Positions 54,410-62,996 of a stretch of 64,000 bases of DNA are shown here, piece by piece. Origin of the DNA: Thiomicrorhabdus arctica DSM 13458 (lineage in GTDB: Bacteria; Pseudomonadota; Gammaproteobacteria; Thiomicrospirales; Thiomicrospiraceae); assembly GCF_000381085.1 (NCBI RefSeq), contig NZ_KB905899.1:496001-560000 (forward strand), in the 5' to 3' direction. The translations under genes and the position numbers were made by a program. Each line of letters starts with the position of its first letter. Position 1 is the stretch's first letter. The notes beneath the pieces are model-generated. The model was not told where the DNA came from. It did no database searches and saw only the letters and a list, made by a program, of their open reading frames with translations.

Positions 54410-55333
54410 GTGATTAGCTATTTCTTCCGTTTATTAGGCTCAGTTTTATTTGTCTCATGGATTGTCGGCACCTTGGTTTTCTTTTTAATCCATTTAGTAC
54501 CAGGAGATCCAGTTGCCGTCATGTTGGGCGATTGGGCCAGTCCTGCTGATGAAACGGTCTTACGCGAACAATTAGGCTTGAACCTGCCTCTTTGGGCACA
54601 GTACTGGAAATTTATCTCTGGGGTCATACAGTTTGATTTAGGCCAATCGTTGTTTTTTCAGCAACCCGTATCTGAACTGATTGCCGAACGTTTTCCAATG
54701 ACTTTACAGTTGGCCGTCATGGCATTGTTGGTCGCGGTCTTAATCGCTTTTCCGTTAGGGCTTTGGGCGGCTTTAAGAGCGGGTAAATGGCCGGATCATC
54801 TTTCGATGTCAGTTTCACTTGTCGGTGTCTCCATCCCTAACTTTTGGTTAGGACCCATGTTGATTCTTTTGTTCTCTTTATGGCTAGCTTGGTTACCGGT
54901 GAGTGGGGCTGAACAACCGTTTTCATGGATATTGCCAGCCATTACACTGGGCACCGCATTAGCCGCTATTTTAGCGCGCATGTTAAGAGCTTCTTTGTTA
55001 GAAGTGTTGCATGAAGACTACATCAGAACGGCACAAGCGAAAGGGTTGCCTGGACGATTGGTTTACGGTAAACATGCGTTGATGAATGCCTTGTTGCCCG
55101 TGGTCACCATCCTAGGCTTACAGCTAGGGACTTTATTAGGTGGTGCAGTGATTACCGAAGTGGTGTTTGATTGGCCAGGTCTGGGACAACTATTAGTGGA
55201 GTCCATTCAACGTCGCGATTACCCGGTCGTGCAAGGTTGTATCTTAGTCATCAGTGTGGCGTATATTACGATTAATGGATTAACAGAGTTGGCTTATGCT
55301 TGGTTAGATCCGAGAATAAGAGTGGCAAACTAG
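54410..55333 (+). CDS. ABC transporter permease, DppB/OppB type
   Basis: A 307-aa inner-membrane protein with about six transmembrane helices. The N-terminus LLGSVLFVSWIVGTLVFFLIHLVPGDPVAVMLGDWASP is typical for DppB/OppB, with the EAA loop near DYIRTAQAKGLPGRLVYGKHALMNALLPVVT. It starts with GTG. It is the first of two permease genes; the pair forms the membrane channel for peptides taken up by the 52151 binding protein. The 55370 gene follows after 36 bases. No ATPase gene is nearby. Confidence 0.9.
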   Translation: MISYFFRLLGSVLFVSWIVGTLVFFLIHLVPGDPVAVMLGDWASPADETVLREQLGLNLPLWAQYWKFISGVIQFDLGQSLFFQQPVSELIAERFPMTLQLAVMALLVAVLIAFPLGLWAALRAGKWPDHLSMSVSLVGVSIPNFWLGPMLILLFSLWLAWLPVSGAEQPFSWILPAITLGTALAAILARMLRASLLEVLHEDYIRTAQAKGLPGRLVYGKHALMNALLPVVTILGLQLGTLLGGAVITEVVFDWPGLGQLLVESIQRRDYPVVQGCILVISVAYITINGLTELAYAWLDPRIRVAN

Positions 55334-55369
55334 AATGGTTATTAAGTGGATGAATGGGATGTTTGATTA

Positions 55370-56173
55370 GTGTTACGTTATTTAAGTTATAGCATTGTCG
55401 TTGTCTGGTTATTGATGGCTATATTAGGATTTGTCATTGGTGAGAGTGCCAATGAAGTGGTTTTGTCACAATTTTTAACGGGTCCAAATGCCCAGGCCTG
55501 GTTAGGTTCAGATGAGTTGGGTCGTCCAGTGCTTGAACGTCTTGTTTTAGGTGCACAAACTTCGTTGTTTGTTGCAATGGGTGTGGTGTTCTTCTCTGCA
55601 ATTATCGGCACCACCATTGGCATCTATAGTGGTTATATGGGCGGATGGACGGATCGTATTATCACCAAAATAATTGATGTTTTCTTAGCCTTTCCAGGTT
55701 TACTATTGGCAATCGCTTTAGCGGCTATTTTGGGGCCGGGTATTGAAAATGTTGTGTTTGCCTTAGTCGTGGTCGGCTGGGTAGGCTACGCTCGTTTAGC
55801 CAGAGCACAAACCTTAAGCTTACGCCATCGTGAACATATCTTAGCGGCACGTTCACTTGCTGTGCCGATGCCGTGGATATTGTGGCGCCATATCTTACCC
55901 CTTATTCTGGCACCTTTAGGGGTGGAAGCCACTTTTGGTGTGGCGGGTGCCGTGATTTCAGAAGCCGGACTGTCTTTTCTGGGGTTAGGGGTTCAACCAC
56001 CCGATGCTTCATGGGGCAGCATGATTAAAGAGGGTACACGTTATCTTTTGGTGGCACCGCATCTGGTGTTGGCACCTGGTATCGCTTTAATGTTGGTCGT
56101 TTTAGCCGTTAATTTAATTGGTGATCAATGGCGTGATTATCTAGATGTACGATCGCGGAAATCGAATCGTTAA
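55370..56173 (+). CDS. ABC transporter permease, DppC/OppC type
   Basis: A 267-aa membrane protein with about six hydrophobic helices and a GTG start, because a stop codon lies just upstream in frame. The sequence LGSDELGRPVLERLVLGAQTSLFV and the EAA loop REHILAARSLAVPMPWILWRHILP are typical of DppC/OppC. ISEAGLSFLGLGVQPPDASWG is the family end signature. No ATP-binding subunit is encoded here or elsewhere in the window, so the pump must borrow one. A CAGGCCTG element (55493-55500) encodes Gln-Ala-Trp. Confidence 0.92.
   Translation: MLRYLSYSIVVVWLLMAILGFVIGESANEVVLSQFLTGPNAQAWLGSDELGRPVLERLVLGAQTSLFVAMGVVFFSAIIGTTIGIYSGYMGGWTDRIITKIIDVFLAFPGLLLAIALAAILGPGIENVVFALVVVGWVGYARLARAQTLSLRHREHILAARSLAVPMPWILWRHILPLILAPLGVEATFGVAGAVISEAGLSFLGLGVQPPDASWGSMIKEGTRYLLVAPHLVLAPGIALMLVVLAVNLIGDQWRDYLDVRSRKSNR
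55492..55501. repeat. CAGGCCTG element 13
   Basis: CCAGGCCTGG in the DppC-like gene, read as Gln-Ala-Trp (NAQAWLGSD). Confidence 0.9.
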
Positions 56174-56234
56174 TAGGGTGTTAATGACATGTTTAGATGG
56201 TGTTTAGTGAGTCTAGGTTTCATCTATTTTGGGT

Positions 56235-56250
56235 TGACCAGGCCTGGTCA
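56235..56250. repeat. CAGGCCTG element 14 (16-bp palindrome TGACCAGGCCTGGTCA)
   Basis: A perfect 16-bp palindrome in the short gap between the convergent permease and MOSC genes, identical to the one at 27846-27861. Confidence 0.95.
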
Positions 56251-56310
56251 GTTTGAAAGGGTCTTATGGATATTTAATCTGTGCATGTTTAAATTTAGCA
56301 ACGCTATTAA

Positions 56311-56760
56311 CTACAATCTTTTAAGTAAATGAACACTATCTCCCGTCTTGATTACACCTGGCCTCAATACCATACAACGAGCACCGCCACGCCACTCGGG
56401 TGTTAAAGCCAATTTTAATCCAGCATAAACCTCTTCCATTCTTTGACAAGGATCGGTTTCTTGAGTGATTTCCAACAGTACCCCGCCAATTTGAATTTGT
56501 TGACCAATCATGGCCGTATTGAATTCAATATCATCAATCAGTAGATTAGCTCGCCTCAACGTCCAATCCAGAGTGATTCCTAGATCAGCACAACTTTGAT
56601 CCCAACTTTTTTTAGACAGTAATGTCACTTGAGTTTGCCGGTGTTTTTGCCCTTGATAATCATTTTTTAGACCCGTCTCTGTCGTGACGTTGATCTGTTG
56701 GTGTGTCGTGATCTCGCCTCTTGATACCGAGTGTGACGCAATGCCAATTACTTTAGCCAT
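56311..56760 (-). CDS. MOSC-domain protein
   Basis: The product has 149 aa from the ATG at 56760 (MAKVIGIASHSVSRGE); a longer frame has no family fit. It matches small MOSC-domain proteins, with a conserved basic N-terminus (ITTHQQINVTTETGLKNDYQGQKHRQ) and the C-terminal cysteine in WRGGARCMVLRPG that carries sulfur from molybdopterin cofactor chemistry in related enzymes. The substrate is unknown. It is convergent with the permease operon. Confidence 0.88.
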   Translation of the reverse strand: MAKVIGIASHSVSRGEITTHQQINVTTETGLKNDYQGQKHRQTQVTLLSKKSWDQSCADLGITLDWTLRRANLLIDDIEFNTAMIGQQIQIGGVLLEITQETDPCQRMEEVYAGLKLALTPEWRGGARCMVLRPGVIKTGDSVHLLKRL

Positions 56761-57018
56761 ATTAAAATCTCTATTAAAATTTATATTATAGGTATACCTT
56801 TTAAGAATACTTTTTTGCAGTACAACTAGCATAGCCTTTTAATATGACAACTAGATTAAAATTGTATCGTCGTTAAGCGGTTTAGCCGAGATAAAATCCG
56901 CTATAGAGTTCGTAAATGGCTTGGCAAGCCAATGGTTTTTGTTATGATACCGTCATTAAATAATGGCACCAAAATTCGCAACGGTTACGGGTCATTTTTT
57001 CAACGCTTAGGAATTGAA

Positions 57019-58089
57019 ATGCAAAAAATAGATGGGCAGGCGATGTCTTTAGGGTCAGTGATGGTGGATCTGGAAGGTACTTCTCTTCAATCGGTGGATA
57101 TCGAACGATTAATGGATCCCCTGGTTGCTGGTGTAATCCTTTTCAGTCGTAATTTTAAATCAATTGTGCAGATTCAGGCACTAACCAAATCGATTCATGA
57201 TTTACGTCACCCTAAATTGCTTATTGCAATAGACCACGAAGGCGGACGAGTGCAACGCTTTCGACAGGGCTTTACCCACATTCCGTCGATGCGTGTGCTA
57301 GGCGAGCTTTATGAAAAGGATGAAAAACACAGTTATGCCGTTGCCGAGAAAGTAGGTTGGTTACTGGCAGCCGAGCTTTTATCGGTCGGCATTGATTTTA
57401 GCTTTGCACCCGTTGTTGACTTAGATTACGGTGGCAGTAAAGTCATTGGTGATCGTGCATTTCATAGTCATCCGATTGCCGTGGGTAATTTGTCATTCCA
57501 TCTGATGCAGGGTATGCATAAAGCGGGTATGGCCTCGGTGGCCAAACATTTTCCTGGACATGGTTTTATAGAAGCGGATACCCATCTTGAGGTTGCAGTG
57601 GATCAAAGACCATTTGCCGAAATTCAACAGCATGATATGCAACCCTTTTTACGTTTGATCGAACATGGTCTGGATGCGGTTATGCCAGCACATGTTATTT
57701 ATCCGCAGATGGACTCTTTGCCAGCGGGATTCTCTGAAGTGTGGTTGCAAGTGGTCTTACGTAAGCAATGTCATTTTGAAGGCGCGATTATCAGTGATGA
57801 TATGAGTATGAAAGCCGCCACGGAATTCGGTAGCGCAGCTCAGAGAGTTTTAAAAGCACTGCAAGCGGGGTGTGATTTGGTCTTGGTCTGTAACGATTCG
57901 CTGGCTGTGGATGAAGTGCTGAGCAAGGTGAATTGGCATGCCAATGCCTTGTCGCATGCACGCCTAATCCGTTTGCATGCGCATGGTAAGTTCAACTACC
58001 AGAAATTACAATATGATCCCTTATGGCAAGCCGCCGTGACGGTTGTCAATCAATTGAACCAAACGAATGATCAACAGGAGCTAATTTAA
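57019..58089 (+). CDS. nagZ: Beta-N-acetylhexosaminidase
   Basis: NagZ removes GlcNAc from GlcNAc-anhydroMurNAc peptides in cytoplasmic peptidoglycan recycling. The start at 57019 (MQKIDGQAMSLGSV) follows AGGAA and gives 356 aa; a longer frame from 56932 is not supported. The family-3 catalytic region has IDHEGGRVQRF near 71 and KHFPGHGFIEADTHLEVAVD near 176-194, with the catalytic Asp in IISDDMSM. It lies 1.2 kb from the YkuD-permease cluster and overlaps mscS by one base (TAATG). Confidence 0.95.
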   Translation: MQKIDGQAMSLGSVMVDLEGTSLQSVDIERLMDPLVAGVILFSRNFKSIVQIQALTKSIHDLRHPKLLIAIDHEGGRVQRFRQGFTHIPSMRVLGELYEKDEKHSYAVAEKVGWLLAAELLSVGIDFSFAPVVDLDYGGSKVIGDRAFHSHPIAVGNLSFHLMQGMHKAGMASVAKHFPGHGFIEADTHLEVAVDQRPFAEIQQHDMQPFLRLIEHGLDAVMPAHVIYPQMDSLPAGFSEVWLQVVLRKQCHFEGAIISDDMSMKAATEFGSAAQRVLKALQAGCDLVLVCNDSLAVDEVLSKVNWHANALSHARLIRLHAHGKFNYQKLQYDPLWQAAVTVVNQLNQTNDQQELI

Positions 58090-59231
58090 TGGAATTATTC
58101 ACTGAATACTGGAAGTATTTAGTCACCCTTTTTGGCAGTCAAGCCTGGATTTTATGGGTGATCACCATTTTAATGGTGACCGCGATTATCGATATCGTTC
58201 AACGCCGAGTGTTGGGTGTTGCCAGTGACCAGTTTGAGAAGAAAGGACGTATTTGGTCCCACAGTGTCACGGATGCAGCAAAATCTCCTGTGTCATTCTT
58301 TATCTGGGTAACGGGCACGGTATTGGCATTAACCACCCTCATTACGAAAGTTGGAATCTATGTAGAGTTGATTGAATATATCAATGATTTCAAATCGACT
58401 ATTTTGACTCTGTCTTTCGCTTGGTTTGTCATTCGTTTAGTACAACGTTTGGAACTGCATTTAAAAGAATATGCTCGAGAGGATGATCGTCTCGACGCTG
58501 TGACCGTTGAAGCGCTCGCTAAAATCATTAAGTTACTAGCGTTTATACTCACTATTTTATTCTTTCTAAGTGCTTTTGGTGTCAGTCTAACAGGCTTGAT
58601 GGCTTTCGGTGGTGTCGGCGGCATTGCGATTGGTTTTGCAGCTAAAGATCTTTTAGGCAATGTGTTTGGTGGCTTGATGCTCTATATGGATAAGCCTTTT
58701 ACCGTCGGTGAGTGGATTCGTTCCCCTGATAAAGAAATTGAGGGAACGGTTGAAAAAATAGGGTGGCGTATGACGACTGTTCGCACGTTTGATAAACGAC
58801 CGTTATATATTCCAAATGGAATTTTTGCCAATGTTTCGATTGAGAACCCTTCGCGTATGACCAATCGACGTATTAAAGAGACCATGGGGATTCGTTATGC
58901 TGATGTTAATAAGATGCGAAAAATCATCCTTGCGATTAAATCGATGTTAAGAGAACATTCGGATATTGATAACAGTCAAACCATGATTGTGAATTTTAAT
59001 CAGTTTGGCGCCTCATCTCTGGATTTCTTTATTTATACGTTTACTAAAACCACCGATTGGATTCGATATCATGAAATCAAAGAGGATGTCTTGTTAAGGG
59101 TCATTGAAATTGTCGAAGCGCAAGATGCAGAAATGGCCTTTCCAACTCGTACTTTGCATATTGAAACATCTCTTTCAACACCTGAACTGGAAGCGTCATT
59201 AAACACCGAACAGGCTGTTAAACGTAAATGA
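58089..59231 (+). CDS. MscS-family mechanosensitive channel
   Basis: A 380-aa membrane protein. Five hydrophobic segments occupy about residues 10-190, and the last is the pore-lining helix with glycine/alanine repeats (GLMAFGGVGGIAIGFAAKDLLGNVFGG). The soluble beta domain (YMDKPFTVGEWI, EGTVEKIGWRMTTVRTFDKRPLYIPNG) and a final tail complete the MscS pattern. It releases solutes upon osmotic downshock. It overlaps nagZ by one base, so the two are translationally coupled. Confidence 0.93.
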   Translation: MELFTEYWKYLVTLFGSQAWILWVITILMVTAIIDIVQRRVLGVASDQFEKKGRIWSHSVTDAAKSPVSFFIWVTGTVLALTTLITKVGIYVELIEYINDFKSTILTLSFAWFVIRLVQRLELHLKEYAREDDRLDAVTVEALAKIIKLLAFILTILFFLSAFGVSLTGLMAFGGVGGIAIGFAAKDLLGNVFGGLMLYMDKPFTVGEWIRSPDKEIEGTVEKIGWRMTTVRTFDKRPLYIPNGIFANVSIENPSRMTNRRIKETMGIRYADVNKMRKIILAIKSMLREHSDIDNSQTMIVNFNQFGASSLDFFIYTFTKTTDWIRYHEIKEDVLLRVIEIVEAQDAEMAFPTRTLHIETSLSTPELEASLNTEQAVKRK

Positions 59232-59289
59232 TTAACATGCCTAATCCTTGTAGCGATTAAGCCTTAGTTTTCAGTATTTAGAAACCAAA

Positions 59290-59324
59290 AAAAACCTGAC
59301 AGAGTACTCTATCAGGTCTTTTTT
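59290..59324. terminator. Bidirectional terminator between mscS and murB
   Basis: ACCTGA-c-AGAG pairs with CTCT-a-TCAGGT, flanked by A and T runs (AAAAAAA before, CTTTTTT after). It ends mscS (plus) and murB (minus), which converge here. Confidence 0.9.
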
Positions 59325-59372
59325 GTGCATAGGGTGTTGTTATAGCGTTATTTTAATCGCTAAAAGTGATCA

Positions 59373-60395
59373 CTAAAGAATGATTACTTCCGGCTCCAAG
59401 TAAATACCAAATTTATGGTTAACATCCGCTTTTACCATTTGAGAGAGCTCTTCAATTTCACTGCCGGTAGCATTGCCCAGATTGACCAACACCAATGCAT
59501 GTTGCATAGAAACCCCTGCATGTCCGTGCGACTTTCCCTTCCAGTCGGTTTGTTCGATGAGCCAAGCTGCAGGTATTTTAAAATTGCCATCCAACATTCT
59601 ATGGTTAGGAATATCTGGGTATCTGCTCTGCAATTCTTCTAAATACTCAGGGTCTACCACTGGATTTTTAAAGAAACTACCTGCATTACCTTGACGTTGT
59701 GGATCGGGGACCTTATCTTCACGAAGAGCAATAACAGCATCAAACACAATTTTAGGCGTTAACGTTTTACTGGGTGTATCTTGTAGGGATTCTTTCAGTG
59801 GTGCATAGACAAGATTGGCTTGGCCAGCGTGTGCTTTTCGGAGTCTAAAAGTGACTCTGTGAACTAATAATTTGTTGACGTATTCTTGTTTGAAAATACT
59901 GGTTCTGTAACCAAAATTACATTCGGAATTTCTAAATTCAGTACGTTGACCATCATAAATGTTAAGTGTTTGTACCCGGGTAATGCAATCCCTTGCTTCA
60001 GAACCATAAGCCCCAATGTTTTGTACCGGAGCGGCGCCAACGGTTCCAGGGATCAATGCTAAATTTTCCAAACCCCACCAGCCATTGTCAATCGAATATT
60101 TGACCAAGTCATGCCATTCAACCCCTGCACCAACTGAAATCCAGACCTCATCTTGATCTTCTTTCACTATTTTTATTTGCTTAAAAGTGCACCGAATAGT
60201 CACTCCTTCAATATCTTGGGTAAACAGTAAATTGCTGCCATCACCTATGATTTTCCAAGGTAGAGAAGCGAGTTTCATATCGGTACGTAAAATCAAAATA
60301 TCGCTTTGGCGATTGATCTCAACATAATATTGAGTTTTAACGTCAACCTTGAAAGTATTGTGTGGCAGAAGAGAGTAGTTGGCCTGAATATGCAT
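59373..60395 (-). CDS. murB: UDP-N-acetylenolpyruvoylglucosamine reductase
   Basis: MurB reduces the enolpyruvyl group to give UDP-MurNAc for peptidoglycan, using FAD and NADPH. The 340-aa protein is the longer type I form. Landmarks are the FAD-binding IIGDGSNLLF near residue 50, the GLENLALIPGTVGAAPVQNIGAYG stretch, the catalytic serine loop GNAGSFFKNP near 234, and the type I tail with SHGHAGVSMQHALVLVN. It is divergent from the NSS transporter gene. The terminator with mscS lies just past its end. Confidence 0.95.
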   Translation of the reverse strand: MHIQANYSLLPHNTFKVDVKTQYYVEINRQSDILILRTDMKLASLPWKIIGDGSNLLFTQDIEGVTIRCTFKQIKIVKEDQDEVWISVGAGVEWHDLVKYSIDNGWWGLENLALIPGTVGAAPVQNIGAYGSEARDCITRVQTLNIYDGQRTEFRNSECNFGYRTSIFKQEYVNKLLVHRVTFRLRKAHAGQANLVYAPLKESLQDTPSKTLTPKIVFDAVIALREDKVPDPQRQGNAGSFFKNPVVDPEYLEELQSRYPDIPNHRMLDGNFKIPAAWLIEQTDWKGKSHGHAGVSMQHALVLVNLGNATGSEIEELSQMVKADVNHKFGIYLEPEVIIL

Positions 60396-60445
60396 AGGTG
60401 TCTTGTGTATAATTATATTTAAGATTTTATTATAAAGGAAGATGG

Positions 60446-61879
60446 ATGAGCCAACTAAAACTTTCTAAGGATTCATGGTCTTCGCAGACAGTTTTTATTA
60501 TGGCCGCGATTGGTTCTGCCGTTGGATTAGGCAATATTTGGAAGTTTCCCTACATTACGGGTGAAAATGGTGGCGGAGCATTTGTCTTGGTTTACTTAGC
60601 TTGTGTCTTGTTGATTGGTTTACCGGTCTTGATATCGGAAATTGCCCTGGGTAGATCCGGTAAGGCTAACCCCATACAGGGTATGGCGAACTTAGCACGT
60701 GAGAATGGGGCCAGTAAATTATGGGTCTTGTTAGGGTTTAATGGCGTTTTGGCAGGCGCCTTAATTCTCTCGTTTTATACCGTCATTGCGGGTTGGGCAT
60801 TTGCCTATTTTTTCCAAAGTTTATTCGGGGTTTTTGACCGTATAACCGCGACTGAAGTAGGTGCGCATTTTGATCATTTGTTGGCGAATCCTTATGAGTT
60901 AATATTTTGGCACACTTTTGTGACGGTAGTAACGGTCTTGATTGTTTCTAGAGGCGTAAAAAGTGGCTTAGAAAAAGCGATTAATTTTATGATGCCGGGT
61001 CTTTTATTTATTTTATTGGTTCTATTAGGGTATTCGACGACAACGGGTTCTTTTGGACAAAGTTTTGATTTTTTATTCTCCGCCGATTTTTCTAAATTGA
61101 CTTGGGAATCGGTCTTAGTGGCGATGGGACATGCGTTTTTCACTCTCAGCATCGGATTAGGTACCATGATGGTATACGGCTCTTATCTATCTCAAGAGTA
61201 TTCGATTGTGAAGGCCAGTCTCTGGATTGCATTTGCAGATACAGCCGTTGCATTGTTAGCAGGCCTGGTGATTTTTTCAATTGTGTTTGCGAATGGTTTA
61301 GAAGCGAGTTCTGGACCTGGTCTTCTATTTCAGACATTGCCTATCGCATTTTCTCAAATGACGGCAGGGTGGTTTTTTGGCACACTTTTTTTTGCATTGG
61401 TCGTGATGGCCGCATTGAGTTCATCTATCTCTTTAATCGAACCTATTGTGAGTTGGTTTGATCAAAACTGGGGCATAAAAAGAGTAAAAGCGGCCTGTAT
61501 TTTGGGGTTTATTATTTGGTTTGTGGGTTTTGGTACCGTCTTGTCGTTTAATGAGTGGCAAGATATTCACTTTATAGGCGAACGTACATTCTTTGAGTCA
61601 CTCGACTTAATCACAACAAATATTATGCTGCCGTTAGGAGGTTTTCTAATGACGATATTTGTTGCTTGGGTCATGCGTTCAAAAGAAAGGGAGAAGCAAA
61701 TTGAGTTGTCCACGAACAAGATGAAACTCTTTCTATTCGTTCTTAAATGGATTTCACCAGTGGCAGTGATGGTGGTATTCGCTTCTAATTTAGTCGCGGG
61801 AGAAATTGCCATCGCAATGCTTGGCGTTGCATTTCTGATGTATGCGTTTTATGCATGGAATGTGAGTCGTAAAATATAA
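60446..61879 (+). CDS. Sodium-dependent transporter, NSS/SNF family
   Basis: A 477-aa membrane protein with about twelve transmembrane segments, related to LeuT and bacterial neurotransmitter:sodium symporters. Family marks are FIMAAIGSAVGLGNIWKFPYITGENGGGAFVLVYL at the N-terminus (the unwound helix 1 with the Na+ and substrate sites) and a later STSISLIEPIV-like stretch (SSSISLIEPIV). The substrate is probably an amino acid, but the sequence does not specify it. A CAGGCCTG element is at 61260-61267. Confidence 0.93.
   Translation: MSQLKLSKDSWSSQTVFIMAAIGSAVGLGNIWKFPYITGENGGGAFVLVYLACVLLIGLPVLISEIALGRSGKANPIQGMANLARENGASKLWVLLGFNGVLAGALILSFYTVIAGWAFAYFFQSLFGVFDRITATEVGAHFDHLLANPYELIFWHTFVTVVTVLIVSRGVKSGLEKAINFMMPGLLFILLVLLGYSTTTGSFGQSFDFLFSADFSKLTWESVLVAMGHAFFTLSIGLGTMMVYGSYLSQEYSIVKASLWIAFADTAVALLAGLVIFSIVFANGLEASSGPGLLFQTLPIAFSQMTAGWFFGTLFFALVVMAALSSSISLIEPIVSWFDQNWGIKRVKAACILGFIIWFVGFGTVLSFNEWQDIHFIGERTFFESLDLITTNIMLPLGGFLMTIFVAWVMRSKEREKQIELSTNKMKLFLFVLKWISPVAVMVVFASNLVAGEIAIAMLGVAFLMYAFYAWNVSRKI
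61260..61267. repeat. CAGGCCTG element 15
   Basis: Core octamer in the NSS transporter gene, context GCAGGCCTGGTG, read as Ala-Gly-Leu-Val. Confidence 0.9.
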
Positions 61880-61930
61880 CGGTGAATACGCAAAGAAAGT
61901 TATTGATTTGTTACGATTAACATAAATAAA

Positions 61931-61955
61931 AAAAGGGGCTGAAAGCCTCCTTTTC
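61931..61955 (+). terminator. Terminator after the NSS transporter
   Basis: AAAAGGGGC pairs with GCC-t-CCTTTT across a short loop (one bulged T). TTTT follows within the stem end. It lies about 51 bases after the transporter stop codon and is also near the end of the minus-strand gene at 62025. Confidence 0.72.
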
Positions 61956-62024
61956 AAAGAAAAAGACTTAAACATAAGTCTCACTGGGATTTATTGCGTT
62001 TGATAGGATTGTTGGATTGGAACT

Positions 62025-62504
62025 TTAATATGTGGCTGTGTATTGGTTTTGAACCAATCGGTGCATTTCCAAGTACTTGTTATTAATCTTACGTTGGATT
62101 TGGTGAGAGTACCGCAAGATAGAACGCATTACATGATAGGTTAAAAGCGGGTGTTGTTCGACAAGTGCCTCAAATGCACTTTTTTGTAACATTAAGACAT
62201 GTGTGTCTGTTTTAGAGATCAATCGCATAGTGTGGGCAACATTATCGATAAAGCTTAACTCTCCAGTCATTGCTCCTTGCTTTAAAGTGTCGATTGAGAT
62301 GGAATTCTCAGAACCAACCATTTTAAGAACTTCGAGTTTACCTGATATTAAAATGTATAACGTCTCATCAGTCGAACCTTCATCAAAAAGGATTTCACCC
62401 TTCACTAAGTTTTTTTGTGTCACGATCTTAGCGAGTAATTCACACTCTTCGGAAGTTAAGTCTTGTCCTAATAAGGTGTTGGCGATTAATTGTGCTATTG
62501 GCAT
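62025..62504 (-). CDS. Cyclic-nucleotide-binding-domain protein without DNA-binding part
   Basis: A 159-aa protein that is almost entirely a cNMP-binding fold: GEILFDEGSTDETLYILISGKLEVLK, the phosphate-binding cassette region GAMTGELSFIDNVAHTMRLISKTD, and a C-helix ending in SHQIQRKINN. There is no winged-helix DNA-binding domain, so it is not a CRP-type regulator on its own. It may be a ligand-binding module that acts with another protein. It stands alone on the minus strand. Confidence 0.85.
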   Translation of the reverse strand: MPIAQLIANTLLGQDLTSEECELLAKIVTQKNLVKGEILFDEGSTDETLYILISGKLEVLKMVGSENSISIDTLKQGAMTGELSFIDNVAHTMRLISKTDTHVLMLQKSAFEALVEQHPLLTYHVMRSILRYSHQIQRKINNKYLEMHRLVQNQYTATY

Positions 62505-62709
62505 GCGATTCCTTTTGAGATGAGTGACTTTTAAAAGTCTATGAATCCGATTTATTCTACGCGAGGGCTTGTAGAAATTCCAGAGTAAAATATAAGGGAT
62601 GGTTAATATAGAAAACGGAGATGTTAGAGAGCTTCAAATTAATGGGGTACTAAAAAGCTAGAGATGAAGTCTATATTTAAAATCAGCATTGAACCTGGTG
62701 GTGCTCAGT

Positions 62710-62970
62710 TTATTTGACTTGATCTAAACGTTCGATGGGAAAAAAAGCATCAAATAAAGAGCTTAAACCGTAGAGAAATATAAAAATCAATATGAAAACG
62801 ATGATGAGAGACCGTGCTGTTTTGTTCTCAATGAACTTTTCTCGCCACTTCTCTTGGCGAATATAAGGCCAGACTAAATAGATAAATAAACCGACGGCAA
62901 ATAGTTGCACAAAGATGAGCAAATATTGAATATATTCAGGTAAATCCTTTTCAATCATCATTTTATTCAC
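62710..62970 (-). CDS. Small membrane protein next to dapE
   Basis: An 86-aa protein with two hydrophobic segments (about 16-34, YLLIFVQLFAVGLFIYLVW, and 50-66, SLIIVFILIFIFLYGL) separated by a charged loop (RQEKWREKFIENKTA). I do not recognise a family. It lies 26 bases after dapE on the same strand, so it may be cotranscribed. The start may be the second or third methionine (MMIEKDLPEY). Confidence 0.7.
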   Translation of the reverse strand: MNKMMIEKDLPEYIQYLLIFVQLFAVGLFIYLVWPYIRQEKWREKFIENKTARSLIIVFILIFIFLYGLSSLFDAFFPIERLDQVK

Positions 62971-62996
62971 TTATCCTGTATGAATGTTTTTTGAGC

